From Gammaproteobacteria bacterium (GTDB lineage: Bacteria > Pseudomonadota > Gammaproteobacteria > JAADJB01), in the NCBI GenBank assembly GCA_013151035.1, contig JAADJB010000023.1, positions 1 through 64,000 on the forward strand: a stretch of DNA of 64,000 bases, written 5' to 3'. The position numbers and the translations under genes were made by a program. This document shows positions 1 to 8,436 of this stretch, in pieces (the stretch's first letter is position 1; each line of letters opens with the position of its first letter). The notes under the pieces are model-generated. The model was not told the DNA's origin and searched no databases. It worked only from the letters and a program-made list of their open reading frames with translations.

Positions 1-91
1 GGGCAGGATGCTCTACCCTAATCCCCTGAAAAACGATCTCTCTTGTTACGAATCCGCTATATTTTACCCACTAATTTTCCTGAAGAGCCAA

Positions 92-631
92 TTATTTAAA
101 GGCAGGAATATCTTCTGGTAAGCCTACCCTCATAAAATACCTAGCAAATGCCTGTGAAAGATGTTCCCTATATGGAGGAAGTAGCCTAACCCTTTCCCCA
201 ACTTGTGAAACAAAATTAATAACCGATTCCTTTGGTGTTGTATATATTCGCCTAAAATCAATTATCGAGGTGGCTATTGAAATATCACCATCACAAGCGA
301 TCATATGGAATGCTGGTTCCTTACCTTGCCTAATCGTTTCAAAGCGACTTTTTTTCTCATTATCATGCATTGTTGAAGGGAACACATCACCTAGATCAAC
401 CACCGGACATACTATAAGCATCTCAACTTTGGCATGAGCGAGATCACAAGACTGCGTTAAAACAATAACATTCGCCTCCAAAAAATCAGCAGAAACATCC
501 GGCATTTCACCAGCATCTATATTTGCAGGTATTGTATAAGGCAAATGAATAAATATAGGGTAGCGGTGCAAAATGTCACCTTGCTGCAAATCTGCCCCAT
601 TGATCTGTTCATACCATGGGTATGAAGACAC
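92..631 (-). CDS. Uncharacterised protein with VLTQSCDL motif
   Basis: A 179-residue soluble protein that I cannot assign a function. An N-terminal QGDI motif, a central VLTQSCDLAHAKV segment (residues about 57-69) and a C-terminal PPYREHLSQAFARYFMRVGLP-like block recall a recurring family of uncharacterised bacterial proteins. No signal peptide or membrane segment is visible. The start is GTG, supported by a strong GGAAGGGAG ribosome binding site 8-9 bases upstream. It is the last gene of a three-gene minus-strand operon, 16 bases after the 102-residue gene. Codon use is visibly AT-richer than the tol-pal block, consistent with horizontal acquisition. That it belongs to an accessory or defence cassette is inference only. 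Confidence 0.75.
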   Translation of the reverse strand: MSSYPWYEQINGADLQQGDILHRYPIFIHLPYTIPANIDAGEMPDVSADFLEANVIVLTQSCDLAHAKVEMLIVCPVVDLGDVFPSTMHDNEKKSRFETIRQGKEPAFHMIACDGDISIATSIIDFRRIYTTPKESVINFVSQVGERVRLLPPYREHLSQAFARYFMRVGLPEDIPAFK

Positions 632-647
632 TAAGATGCTCCCTTCC

Positions 648-956
648 TCAATCTAACAAACTTGTACAGAATTCCATTTTTCTAATCGATCTAACCTTTA
701 CATTAACTCTATGTTTCTTAGGCAGGTTAGCAACAAAATCATCATATTGATGGCTTTCACTAAAAGATGGCAGTTGTGTTCCTACCGTTGGGCTGATGTG
801 TTCATGATAAATACTGGGGGGCTCAACATAAAAATTGAAGCCAGCTTCTACGTCATTAGGCAATACCCCACCTGCAATACAAAGAGACAGTACTCCTATT
901 GCACTACAGGTTCCCATACCATTCATATTAGATATTAACTCATCGGAATATGTCAT
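648..956 (-). CDS. Small hypothetical protein
   Basis: A 102-residue protein with no family that I recognise. The N-terminal half has a short hydrophobic stretch (about residues 15-32, including SAIGVLSLCIAGGVLP), possibly a weak membrane or buried segment. The C-terminal half is basic (LPKKHRVNVKVRSIRK). A GGGAG ribosome binding site overlaps the last codons of the upstream TIGR04255-like gene, and the ATG follows its TGA by 2-5 bases. This arrangement indicates translational coupling and supports reality of the gene despite its small size. It shares the AT-rich composition of its neighbours. Function unknown. Confidence 0.6.
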   Translation of the reverse strand: MTYSDELISNMNGMGTCSAIGVLSLCIAGGVLPNDVEAGFNFYVEPPSIYHEHISPTVGTQLPSFSESHQYDDFVANLPKKHRVNVKVRSIRKMEFCTSLLD

Positions 957-960
957 AACT

Positions 961-1707
961 TCACTCCCATGTAGGTCCCATTTTATTGATTGTTTCTGGT
1001 TTCAGCAGACCAAAAAACACAGTCTTTTCTATTTCATGAACTTCGTCTAAGTAAGACAATATACTATCTAAGTCATTCCCCACACCTAAATCTTTAATAG
1101 CATCCACATCAAGAACAGCTCCTTTAATTTTTTCTCCATCTTCCATAAAATAAGCTGATGGGATAATATTAATAAGAACATTTACTCCACCTATAGACGC
1201 CTCAGACCTTATATGTAATCCCTGGTCAGTCACAGGAAGATCACCTAACTGCAGGCCTACTTTCAGGGATGGGAAAACATTATCTGCATCTGGTTCGCTA
1301 GGAATAATATTTACGTACTTCAATGAGAATCTTTCAACCGTCTCAATTAACCCTGTCCCTTTCAGGCAATCGATTAATATTGAGATTAACTTTTTTTTCT
1401 CATCCCAGCCTATATATGGTCTTTTGATATGTAATGAAAAAAGATGATCACCTATCTGAACCTTACTAGAATCACCCTGCAAAGATACTAAAGGCCTGTA
1501 TCGTAAATCAGGATCCTGTTGCCTTATTTCTTTAGGGATTTGTTTTACAGGTAAATTTTCAAATTTAGGGAACTTTGACTTTAATTTACCAAAGATCATG
1601 CCAGGTAAAAGTTCAGAGACTTCCTTCTCAGAACTTGAAAATCTGACCTCAAAAACAGATTCGATAATTGGGTCTTGCTCAAGCCGTATAGGTATTCTTG
1701 TTTCCAC
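961..1707 (-). CDS. TIGR04255-like family protein
   Basis: A 248-residue protein whose N-terminus (IRLEQDPIIESVFEVRFSS) matches the pattern of TIGR04255-family proteins, which begin with a conserved 'PI-E-x-x-EVRF' strand. Members are sporadically distributed and functionally uncharacterised. The middle contains a LVSLQGDSSKVQIGDHLFSL segment, also typical of the family. No signal peptide or TM segment. The start is GTG (AAGG about 8 bases upstream). First gene of an operon with two unknowns. The AT-rich composition and its place just beyond a tRNA gene suggest accessory DNA. The family call is from recalled motif similarity, not a search. Confidence 0.65.
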   Translation of the reverse strand: METRIPIRLEQDPIIESVFEVRFSSSEKEVSELLPGMIFGKLKSKFPKFENLPVKQIPKEIRQQDPDLRYRPLVSLQGDSSKVQIGDHLFSLHIKRPYIGWDEKKKLISILIDCLKGTGLIETVERFSLKYVNIIPSEPDADNVFPSLKVGLQLGDLPVTDQGLHIRSEASIGGVNVLINIIPSAYFMEDGEKIKGAVLDVDAIKDLGVGNDLDSILSYLDEVHEIEKTVFFGLLKPETINKMGPTWE

Positions 1708-1816
1708 AAATGAACCTTATGTATGTTATGTGCCAATTCAATAAATCATGACTCATTATGATGCATTATGATGCATTACTAACCATAATAATAGCATACT
1801 AAATTAAATACAAAAA

Positions 1817-1858
1817 ACGTGACGCAAATGTGACAAAACAGCTCAAAATTGTCACGTT
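1817..1858. promoter_or_regulatory. Nested inverted repeats upstream of the accessory operon
   Basis: AACGTGAC (1817-1824) is repeated inverted as GTCACGTT (1851-1858). GTGACAA (1830-1836) is repeated inverted as TTGTCAC (1849-1855). Both lie about 110-150 bases upstream of the GTG start of the TIGR04255-like gene, in an otherwise AT-rich spacer. Nested dyads of this kind are plausible operator or activator sites. A TGGCAC hexamer (1730-1735, minus strand) resembles a sigma-54 -24 box, but the matching -12 GC is absent. The binding protein is unknown. Confidence 0.35.
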
Positions 1859-1865
1859 CCAAGAC

Positions 1866-1899
1866 ACAAAAAAAGGCTTAGCATTTCTGCTAAGCCTTT
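1866..1899 (-). terminator. Rho-independent terminator of tRNA-Lys
   Basis: On the minus strand an 11-bp perfect stem (1873-1883 pairing with 1888-1898, loop 1884-1887) is followed by a run of seven Ts. It lies 9 bases past the CCA end of the tRNA, so it ends the tRNA transcript and insulates the accessory operon beyond it. Confidence 0.88.
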
Positions 1900-1907
1900 G
1901 ATTTATT

Positions 1908-1983
1908 TGGTGGGCCGTGAGCGACTTGAACGCTCGACCATCGGATTAAAAGTCCGGTGCTCTACCAACTGAGCTAACGGCCC
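1908..1983 (-). tRNA. tRNA-Lys (anticodon UUU)
   Basis: The reverse strand gives a 76-nt cloverleaf beginning GGGCCGUUAGCUCAGUUGG and ending GGCCC-A-CCA, with the CCA encoded. The 7-bp acceptor stem pairs 1912-1918 with 1977-1983. The anticodon loop reads CUUUUAA, so the anticodon is UUU (Lys). The T-arm GUUCAAGUC is present. It follows queC, the position seen in Pseudomonas-like genomes, and has its own promoter and terminator. Confidence 0.97.
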
Positions 1984-1996
1984 TTGCGGGGCGCAT

Positions 1997-2026
1997 ATAA
2001 TACCCCAAGCGAGGGGGCTTTGGCAA
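1997..2026 (-). promoter_or_regulatory. Sigma-70 promoter of tRNA-Lys
   Basis: On the minus strand TTGCCA (-35, 2021-2026) and TATTAT (-10, 1997-2002) are separated by 18 bp. The -10 hexamer ends 13 bases before the tRNA 5' end. A GC-rich tract lies between -10 and the start, in the place of a stringent discriminator. Confidence 0.75.
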
Positions 2027-2060
2027 AGGAAAAGGGGCTACCTTGAGGATAAAAAAGGAT

Positions 2061-2741
2061 TTATTGATATCGTGTGGGATCTTCCACGCCCGCATCGGCA
2101 AAACCGGCGGCGCGCAGACGACAGGAATCACATACCCCACAGGCCTCTCCCTCTGTATTAGCGGCATAACAGGAGACGGTTTGGGCATAATCAATCCCGA
2201 GAACAGCCCCTGCCTGGATGATATCGGCCTTGCTCATATTGATCAGAGGGGCATGGATGGTAAAGGGTTCACCCTCAACCCCGGCCTTAGTGGCAAGATT
2301 CGCCATCTGCTGAAAGGCCTCAATATACTCAGGACGACAATCGGGATAACCGGAATAATCCACGGCATTGACCCCGATAAACAGGTCACTACACTGCAAT
2401 ACCTCGGCCCAACCTAGAGCCAATGACAGGAAAATAGTATTACGCGCAGGCACATAGGTTACCGGTATGCCTTCGGCGGGGGTATCTGGCACAGCAATAC
2501 TCATATCAGTCAGGGCGGAACCACCGATAGCACCCAAATCGAGCGCAATCACCTTGTGCTCTTTCGCACCCAGATGGTCTGCGATCTGCTTTGCTGCCAA
2601 CAACTCAGCATTATGACGCTGACCATAACTCAGGCTCAAGGCATAACAGACATAACCCTGTTCCTTCGCCATTGCCAACACGGTAGCTGAATCCAGTCCG
2701 CCCGAGAGTAGTATCAAGGCTCTTTTTTGTTTCTCACTCAT
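2061..2741 (-). CDS. queC: 7-cyano-7-deazaguanine synthase QueC
   Basis: QueC converts 7-carboxy-7-deazaguanine to preQ0 using ATP and ammonia in queuosine precursor synthesis, in the cytoplasm. The N-terminal PP-loop SGGLDS (residues 13-18) binds ATP. Cys191, Cys201, Cys204 and Cys207 form the zinc site in the CGVCDSC region. The length of 226 residues is normal. Its start overlaps the stop of queE by one base, so the two are cotranscribed and consecutive in the pathway. It ends the long tol-pal/que operon, about 80 bases before tRNA-Lys. Confidence 0.97.
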   Translation of the reverse strand: MSEKQKRALILLSGGLDSATVLAMAKEQGYVCYALSLSYGQRHNAELLAAKQIADHLGAKEHKVIALDLGAIGGSALTDMSIAVPDTPAEGIPVTYVPARNTIFLSLALGWAEVLQCSDLFIGVNAVDYSGYPDCRPEYIEAFQQMANLATKAGVEGEPFTIHAPLINMSKADIIQAGAVLGIDYAQTVSCYAANTEGEACGVCDSCRLRAAGFADAGVEDPTRYQ

Positions 2742-3406
2742 TACTTACCTGCTGTATCACCCCAGAGAATACGGTGCAACTGCAGTTGAAAACGCACTGG
2801 CAATTGATCCTGTAATATCCAGTCGGCCAGATCAGTTGCTGATATCTGATCAGCAACCGGTGAGAATAGAACCTCACAACGTGTATCCAGCGCATATTGC
2901 TTCATTATCTCTTTTGCCCAGTCATAATCAGCCCGCTTTGTAATCACAAACTTAAGCTGATCATTGGTCTGCAATTCATCGATATTGGCATAATCATTCT
3001 TGCTATCTTCACCTGAACCCGGGGTCTTGATATCCACAATACGACTGACTCTGTCATCCACTGCAGCAATACTCAGGCTACCACTGGTCTCCAGTGAGAC
3101 CTGATAACCCTGATCACAAAGCCTTTGCATCAACTCCAGACTCGCCTTTTGTGCCAGTGGCTCACCACCGGTCACGGTGACATAACGAGTATTATAGTGT
3201 TCCAACTGCGCCAGGATCTCATCCAGCAGCATCCACTGACCACCACTAAAGGCATATTCAGTATCGCAATAATGGCAACGCAGAGGGCAACCGGTCAGCC
3301 GAATAAAGACTGTAGGCAGACCACTCAATGAGGTTTCACCCTGTAGGGAATAGAAAATCTCGGTAATGCGTAGACGACCCTTGTTATCGACGGGCTGTTC
3401 TGCCAT
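2741..3406 (-). CDS. queE: 7-carboxy-7-deazaguanine synthase QueE
   Basis: A radical SAM enzyme that contracts 6-carboxy-tetrahydropterin to 7-carboxy-7-deazaguanine, the step before QueC. Cys40, Cys44 and Cys47 form the CX3CX2C [4Fe-4S] motif (CPLRCHYC), followed by a SAM-binding TGGEPL motif. With 221 residues it is of standard size. The N-terminal [11 protein letters not shown] is the family signature. It starts 2 bases after cpoB and overlaps queC, so the que pair rides on the tol-pal transcript. Confidence 0.96.
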   Translation of the reverse strand: MAEQPVDNKGRLRITEIFYSLQGETSLSGLPTVFIRLTGCPLRCHYCDTEYAFSGGQWMLLDEILAQLEHYNTRYVTVTGGEPLAQKASLELMQRLCDQGYQVSLETSGSLSIAAVDDRVSRIVDIKTPGSGEDSKNDYANIDELQTNDQLKFVITKRADYDWAKEIMKQYALDTRCEVLFSPVADQISATDLADWILQDQLPVRFQLQLHRILWGDTAGK

Positions 3407-3408
3407 CC

Positions 3409-4257
3409 CTAACGACCTTCACCCTTCATGCGTCGTAAACGTTCTTCTGCCAGACGCGCCGCCGTGGTGCCTGCGTACTGTGTCGACACCTGACCCAGGC
3501 GTGCGCGTGCCTCGCTATCATTATTTAATTCATAATAGATATAACCCATCTTAAGCCAGGCATCGGCTCGTTTACCACTATCCGGGTATTTATCCAGTAA
3601 TTTCTGAAACTCATTCAGTGACTGTTCAAAACGACGGGTCACATAGAAGGTCTCAGCCAACCAATATTGCGCATTATCGGTATAACTACTATTGGGAGTC
3701 TCCAGTAATACACGTCGAAATCCTCTCGCCGCATCATCATAACGTGCCTCACGCAGCAGACCCAGGGCATGATCGTATAACTCATTCCTGCCCCCATCCT
3801 TCTTTACCACTACCGGCTTTGATACTGGAGCCACATTATCGACTGGCGGGCTTGCTACGATGGCACCACTGTTCACCATTGTTGTCGTAATACCGCCAGT
3901 CATCGACGGTGGCACCTCGGCCTTGCCACTACCGGTACGCGTCATTTCCAGATAATGTAACCGCCGATCAATATCCACGTACAGATCACGCTGACGTTTC
4001 TGAATCTGCTGAACCTGATTGCTCTGCATCTCGATCTCACCACGCAATACCCGCATATCCTGCTGCAACTGCTCCAGCATGCTCAACATTTCCAGCATAC
4101 TATTATTCGGTGCCTGAGGCTCCATCGAAGAGGGTATTCCAGCTTCAACAACTTGTGGCGACTCTGCGACTACATTGCCGACGGAAAACAATAATAGCAT
4201 CGGGATCAGCCTGCGCGAGATCTTTGCTCGAACTGAATTTTCTTTTATTGACATCAA
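3409..4257 (-). CDS. cpoB: Cell division coordinator CpoB (YbgF)
   Basis: A periplasmic protein that links peptidoglycan synthesis (PBP1B/LpoB in E. coli) to Tol-driven outer membrane constriction. The N-terminal signal peptide ends around VVA-ES (residue about 32). A glutamine-rich coiled coil follows (about 50-105, the trimerisation region), then a linker. The C-terminal TPR repeats (about 158-280) are of the tol-pal YbgF type (ELYDHALGLLREARYDDAARGF). The gene starts ATG ATG, and either can serve. It lies directly after pal, the conserved order, and 2 bases before queE. Confidence 0.93.
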   Translation of the reverse strand: MMSIKENSVRAKISRRLIPMLLLFSVGNVVAESPQVVEAGIPSSMEPQAPNNSMLEMLSMLEQLQQDMRVLRGEIEMQSNQVQQIQKRQRDLYVDIDRRLHYLEMTRTGSGKAEVPPSMTGGITTTMVNSGAIVASPPVDNVAPVSKPVVVKKDGGRNELYDHALGLLREARYDDAARGFRRVLLETPNSSYTDNAQYWLAETFYVTRRFEQSLNEFQKLLDKYPDSGKRADAWLKMGYIYYELNNDSEARARLGQVSTQYAGTTAARLAEERLRRMKGEGR

Positions 4258-4259
4258 TC

Positions 4260-4856
4260 TTACTCCTGGTAGGAAATCTCAACCCTGCGATTGAAATACC
4301 ACGCCTCATCATCATGGCCATCCAGATCCGGTTTTTCTTCACCATAACTGGTCAACGTGAGTTGGTCGGCATTCACTCCATGCAATTCCAGCAAACGACG
4401 CACGGCCTGTGCTCTGCGTTCACCCAGACTCACATTATATTCACGCGAACCCCGTTCATCGGTATGGCCTTCCAGATTAACTTTCATCGCACGATGCCTG
4501 ACCAGGTACTCCGCATGCAAGGCAATAACCGCCTGGCCATCGGCATTGATCTCACTGCTATCATAGGCAAAATAAACCTTACGCTTGGCCAATGGACTAT
4601 CTGGATCACGCCAGGCATCCGAACTCATCATATAATCCTGTTTAGCACCACTGACATGAACATCATCACCCTGATCGGCACCACGACCTTGCCCGTTAGC
4701 ACCATCATAACCCTGCCCCGCAATATCACCGGCAACAGAAGAACCCGACGGGTCAGCATGATCAATCACAATCAGGTCACCATGCTTACCCCCATGACAA
4801 GCGGATAAAAACCCGATACTCATCAACAACAACACCCATAATTTTTTGTTATTCAT
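4260..4856 (-). CDS. pal: Peptidoglycan-associated lipoprotein Pal
   Basis: An outer membrane lipoprotein that anchors the membrane to peptidoglycan and receives TolA/TolB signals. The lipobox LSAC places the lipidated cysteine at residue 20. A Gly/Asp-rich disordered linker follows (21-85, including DIAGQGYDGANGQGRGADQGD). The C-terminal OmpA-like domain (about 90-198) carries the peptidoglycan-binding GHTDERG and the NVSLGERRA motifs. At 198 residues it is slightly longer than E. coli Pal because of the linker. It sits between tolB and cpoB in the operon. Confidence 0.97.
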   Translation of the reverse strand: MNNKKLWVLLLMSIGFLSACHGGKHGDLIVIDHADPSGSSVAGDIAGQGYDGANGQGRGADQGDDVHVSGAKQDYMMSSDAWRDPDSPLAKRKVYFAYDSSEINADGQAVIALHAEYLVRHRAMKVNLEGHTDERGSREYNVSLGERRAQAVRRLLELHGVNADQLTLTSYGEEKPDLDGHDDEAWYFNRRVEISYQE

Positions 4857-4889
4857 CCCTTTTACTCCTTAAATAAAATCGTTGCATCA

Positions 4890-6191
4890 TCACTTTGTTC
4901 TCAGATAGGGTGACCACGATGGATCTCTAACCTCACCACTGGCACGTTTTAATTGCTGGCTAATTTTGGCATCGACCGAGATCGCCGACAATACTCCGCG
5001 CCCATCCACCTGGGTAGCAAAGATGATCATATCACCATTGGGTGAAAAACCTGGCGATTCATCCAGCTTTCCGCTACTAACCAGACGTAACACCCCACTC
5101 TCCATATTAATTACACCAATCTGAAAACGTCCGCGATTGCCATGCACCATCGCGATATACTTACCATCCGGTGAGAAGCTGGCATCGGCATTATAATTAC
5201 CTTCAAAACTGATACGTTTAGCATGTCCGCCCTGTACCGGGATCTTGTAGAGCTGTGGTTTACCTCCACGATCCGAGGTGAAGACAATATATTCACCTTG
5301 CGGTGACCATGCGGGTTCCGTATCAATCGCTGGGCTACGTGTCAGACGATGTAATTTTTCACTGGCAATATTCAAAATATAAATCTCAGGATTACCATCC
5401 TTTGACAAGGTCAGTGCCAGACTCTGCCCATCCGGTGACCAGCTTGGCGCACCATTAATCCCGGGGAAAGAAGGCATCACCTTACGCGAGCCCTGCTCTA
5501 CATCCTGCACATAGATATGCGAGCGCTTGTTTTTAAAAGAGACATAAGCCAAGCGACGACCATCCGGTGACCAGGCCGGTGACATAATGGGTTGCCTTGA
5601 GGTCAGGATCTCTTGCTCAGCATAGCCATCCGCATCCGCAATCTGCAACTGATAGCGTTTAGCGGCCTGTTGACCGGTGGAGGTCACATAGGCAATCTGG
5701 GTATTAAAGGCACCCGGACGACCGGTCAAAACCTCATAAACAATATCACTGATATGGTGTGCGGCCCTACGCAACTGGTCGACTGTAATCGGGATATTAC
5801 GCCCTTCCAGCATCTTGGAACTAAGGACATCATAGAGGCGGAACTTAACCACATAGGCATTACCCCCCACCCGTTTAATAACCCCGGTCAGCAGGTTATC
5901 AACCCCCAACGCACGCCATTCAGAAAAATGAATAGCACTGCCCTGCACTGATGGTGCTGGCATTTTATCTACCGCTAAAGGTGAAAATTTACCACTACGA
6001 TACAGATCATCGGCAACAATCCCGGCAACTCCCTGTTGCTGACTGAACACTCCGGTCTCATCTCGAAAGGACTGAATCGCTATCGGCAGGGCACCTTGCA
6101 TACCCTTGGTAATCTCGATCTGCAACAAGGCATGAGCATTAGAGATTGTGCACAATAAGAGCACCAAAGAAATTCTAAATAAATTTTTCAT
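4890..6191 (-). CDS. tolB: Tol-Pal system protein TolB
   Basis: A periplasmic beta-propeller that binds Pal and TolA. The signal peptide (about 1-21, cleaved after SNAHA) is followed by the N-terminal alpha/beta domain. A six-bladed propeller (about 170-430) shows repeated 'SPDG' turns (SPDGR, SPDGQ, SPQGE, SPDGK, SPNGD), each preceded by W or F. The length of 433 residues is normal. A 92-base spacer with a REP-like palindrome separates it from tolA, so it may have a weakened or separate expression level. Confidence 0.97.
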   Translation of the reverse strand: MKNLFRISLVLLLCTISNAHALLQIEITKGMQGALPIAIQSFRDETGVFSQQQGVAGIVADDLYRSGKFSPLAVDKMPAPSVQGSAIHFSEWRALGVDNLLTGVIKRVGGNAYVVKFRLYDVLSSKMLEGRNIPITVDQLRRAAHHISDIVYEVLTGRPGAFNTQIAYVTSTGQQAAKRYQLQIADADGYAEQEILTSRQPIMSPAWSPDGRRLAYVSFKNKRSHIYVQDVEQGSRKVMPSFPGINGAPSWSPDGQSLALTLSKDGNPEIYILNIASEKLHRLTRSPAIDTEPAWSPQGEYIVFTSDRGGKPQLYKIPVQGGHAKRISFEGNYNADASFSPDGKYIAMVHGNRGRFQIGVINMESGVLRLVSSGKLDESPGFSPNGDMIIFATQVDGRGVLSAISVDAKISQQLKRASGEVRDPSWSPYLRTK

Positions 6192-6198
6192 ATCACTT

Positions 6199-6220
6199 GG
6201 TGCGTGGTACGCACCCTACC
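6199..6220. repeat. REP-like palindrome, family 2, copy 1
   Basis: GGTGCGTGGTACGCACC is a near-perfect palindrome (GTGCGT / ACGCAC around GGT), followed by CTACC. The same 22-mer recurs at 12207, 15132, 15160, 15189 (partial), 17962 and 33693, always between genes. This copy lies in the tolB-tolA spacer. Confidence 0.85.
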
Positions 6221-6283
6221 CCCTGATTTAAATCCCTGCCTACGCGAAAATGACAACAAATCACATAAAATACTCATAACAAT

Positions 6284-7306
6284 CTATCCACCAGGGGTAA
6301 AGACGAAACTAACATCCCGAAAGGCATTAAACAACTCGGGGTCAGAAGGCACCGGCAGGGGTGCGGCACGAAACACCGCTTGCTCAACCGACTGATCAAA
6401 GGCGCTGTCCCCACTACTGCGTGTAATCTGCACCGACTGTACATCACCACCAGGAATCAACCGTACCCGCACCACACAGGACTTACCCTTTTGATTACCC
6501 GCATATTGTAACCAGTTACGCTGAACCTTACTTTTAATCGCGGCAATATATTCATTAATCAGACGTGCATTGCGTTGCTGTTGTTCTCGCGCGATATTTG
6601 CCTGTAGCTCACGCTCTGCCTCACGCCGCAAGGCCTGTTCTGCCTGCTTGCGTTTATGCGCAGCCACAGCCTTGCGCTGTTTCTCAGCCTCCTGCTCGGC
6701 CTTGAGTTTACGCGCAAGAATTTCCTTGCGTTGTTGTTCAGCCTCTTGCTGAATTTTACGCTGACGTTTTTCTTCCAGCTTGCGCTTGCGTTCAACCTGG
6801 GCCAGACGCTGCTCTTCTACCTTCCGTTTACGCTCTACTTCAACTTGCTTGTCCTTAATCTGCTGCAGACGCTTATTCTCTAATACCGCCTGACGTTTAC
6901 GTTCACGCTGTTTTTTTAGCTCTCGTTTCTCGGCAGCAATACGTTTTTTATCAATCTTCTTGCTGAGCGCACTGGCCTCATTTTTTTTACGTTTTGCCTC
7001 AGCCAGGCGTTGCTCTTCGCGTTGACGCTGCTTCTTTGCCAGCTGCGCCTGCTCACGTAACACCTTAACCCGTTGTTGCTCGACATCTCGCTTACGCTGT
7101 TCCAGATTCCGTAACTTCTGTAATTCACTATCCAGCTGACTGGCATCAATCACCATTGCCTCCACTGGCTTAACCGATGATGACTCAACCCGGGTCGGTA
7201 GTGGGCGCGACTTATCCGGCACGATAAAGAACAGACTAATCAATAGTAGGTGTCCCAGCAGAGAGATCATTAAACCCCGACGATTGCCTTGAAGAGAATA
7301 CTTCAT
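6284..7306 (-). CDS. tolA: Tol-Pal system protein TolA
   Basis: An inner-membrane-anchored protein that spans the periplasm and transmits TolQR proton-motive work to Pal/TolB. One N-terminal TM helix (about 13-30, SLLGHLLLISLFFIV) is followed by a very long charged helical domain II (about 50-245) rich in KR-EQ-A repeats. The globular TonB-like domain III (about 250-340) contains GKSCVVRVRLIPGG and DQSVEQAV. Total 340 residues. The start codon overlaps the tolR stop (ATGA), indicating coupling. Confidence 0.95.
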   Translation of the reverse strand: MKYSLQGNRRGLMISLLGHLLLISLFFIVPDKSRPLPTRVESSSVKPVEAMVIDASQLDSELQKLRNLEQRKRDVEQQRVKVLREQAQLAKKQRQREEQRLAEAKRKKNEASALSKKIDKKRIAAEKRELKKQRERKRQAVLENKRLQQIKDKQVEVERKRKVEEQRLAQVERKRKLEEKRQRKIQQEAEQQRKEILARKLKAEQEAEKQRKAVAAHKRKQAEQALRREAERELQANIAREQQQRNARLINEYIAAIKSKVQRNWLQYAGNQKGKSCVVRVRLIPGGDVQSVQITRSSGDSAFDQSVEQAVFRAAPLPVPSDPELFNAFRDVSFVFTPGG

Positions 7307-7740
7307 AAACTCTTCTCGTTATCCGGCATATCAGTCATCAGACCAACGCTAGGGGCACCCGCATTCTGTAATAAGGTCATGACATGCACCACCTTGCCAT
7401 AACCCACATTATTGTCTCCCCGCACCAACACTGGGGTTCCTGGTCGCATCTGTAGATAAGCAGCCGCACGATTCACCAGTAACTGCGGCGGAATCGCCTG
7501 ATTCGGCAGCTCACCAATATTGAGATATAACTGCCCCTGGGCATCCACTGTTGCAATCAGAGGGTCTTTACTATTAGCCTCAAGGATCTCTGCCGAGGCC
7601 CGTGGCAAATCGACCTTAACCCCCTGACTCAACAACGGCGCAGTAATCATAAAGATCACCAGCAGCACCAACATCACATCAATGTAGGGAACCACATTGA
7701 TATCGGATATGGGACGTTTGCGGATGCGGGTACGCGCCAC
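7303..7740 (-). CDS. tolR: Tol-Pal system protein TolR
   Basis: An ExbD/TolR-family stator component. The N-terminal cytoplasmic basic stretch precedes one TM helix (about 18-40) with the proton-conducting Asp in PYIDVMLVLLVIF (Asp about residue 21). A periplasmic dimerisation domain follows. 145 residues is normal. It begins directly after the tolQ stop and overlaps tolA. Confidence 0.96.
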   Translation of the reverse strand: MARTRIRKRPISDINVVPYIDVMLVLLVIFMITAPLLSQGVKVDLPRASAEILEANSKDPLIATVDAQGQLYLNIGELPNQAIPPQLLVNRAAAYLQMRPGTPVLVRGDNNVGYGKVVHVMTLLQNAGAPSVGLMTDMPDNEKSL

Positions 7741-8436
7741 CTAGGATTCCTCCTCACTACTAATCTCATGCGGTTGGCGTTGCAGTACTGAGGAAAACTC
7801 CTCTAAAAAATTATCATATTTATTTTCCAAACGCTCGGTATCATTGGAATAGCGGTTATAGGCAATCACCGCAGGGATCGCGGCAAACAAACCCATAGCG
7901 GTAGCAACCAAAGCCTCGGCGATACCGGGTGCAACCATTGCCAGGGTGGCCTGTTGCACATCACCTAAGGAATGAAAGGCATTCATAATGCCCCATACCG
8001 TACCAAACAAACCGATATAAGGACTAATCGAACCTACCGTCGCAAGAAACGTGAGGTTGTCTTCCAAACACTCAATCTCACGTGAAAGAGCAACGCGCAT
8101 AGCACGCTGGGCACCTTCCAATACGGCCATCGGATCAATACCCGGCTGTTGATTGAGACGGGCAAACTCTTTAAAACCCATCTCAAAGATATTATCCATA
8201 CCACGCCTTTTTTTATGGCGCATACCTAAATCTTTATATAGCTGGCTTAAATCAATCCCGGACCAGAAGTTTTCTTCAAAACAATCGGCTTCCTTACGTG
8301 ATTGTTGCAGCAACTTCCATTTATTGTAGATCACAGCCCAGGAGGCAATAGAAGCAAGCAACAGAATCAGCATCACCATTTGTACCATGAAGCTGGCGCC
8401 TTGTAACAGACTGAACAGCGATAAATCAGTCGACAT
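7741..8436 (-). CDS. tolQ: Tol-Pal system protein TolQ
   Basis: A MotA/TolQ/ExbB-family inner membrane channel subunit that powers TolA. Three TM helices are visible: about residues 13-35, 130-155 and 165-190 (the last with EALVATAMGLFAAIPAV). I place the start at 8436 (MSTDLSLFS) instead of a longer upstream frame, because GGGAG lies 7-8 bases before that ATG. The protein is then 231 residues, the usual size. The start overlaps the end of ybgC by about 11 bases, the conserved arrangement. Confidence 0.95.
   Translation of the reverse strand: MSTDLSLFSLLQGASFMVQMVMLILLLASIASWAVIYNKWKLLQQSRKEADCFEENFWSGIDLSQLYKDLGMRHKKRRGMDNIFEMGFKEFARLNQQPGIDPMAVLEGAQRAMRVALSREIECLEDNLTFLATVGSISPYIGLFGTVWGIMNAFHSLGDVQQATLAMVAPGIAEALVATAMGLFAAIPAVIAYNRYSNDTERLENKYDNFLEEFSSVLQRQPHEISSEEES

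Noticed and set aside
1946-2194. An 82-residue minus-strand frame across tRNA-Lys and the queC 3' end.
   Set aside because: It overlaps a complete tRNA, the tRNA promoter and queC, and so cannot be a gene.
3909-4808. A 299-residue plus-strand frame antisense to cpoB and pal.
   Set aside because: It is the shadow of two genes with clear domains. Its composition is poor in hydrophobic core pattern and it has no recognisable family.
6559-6883. Several frames across the tolA coiled-coil region on both strands.
   Set aside because: The low-complexity lysine/glutamate codons of tolA open shadow frames. They have no independent support.
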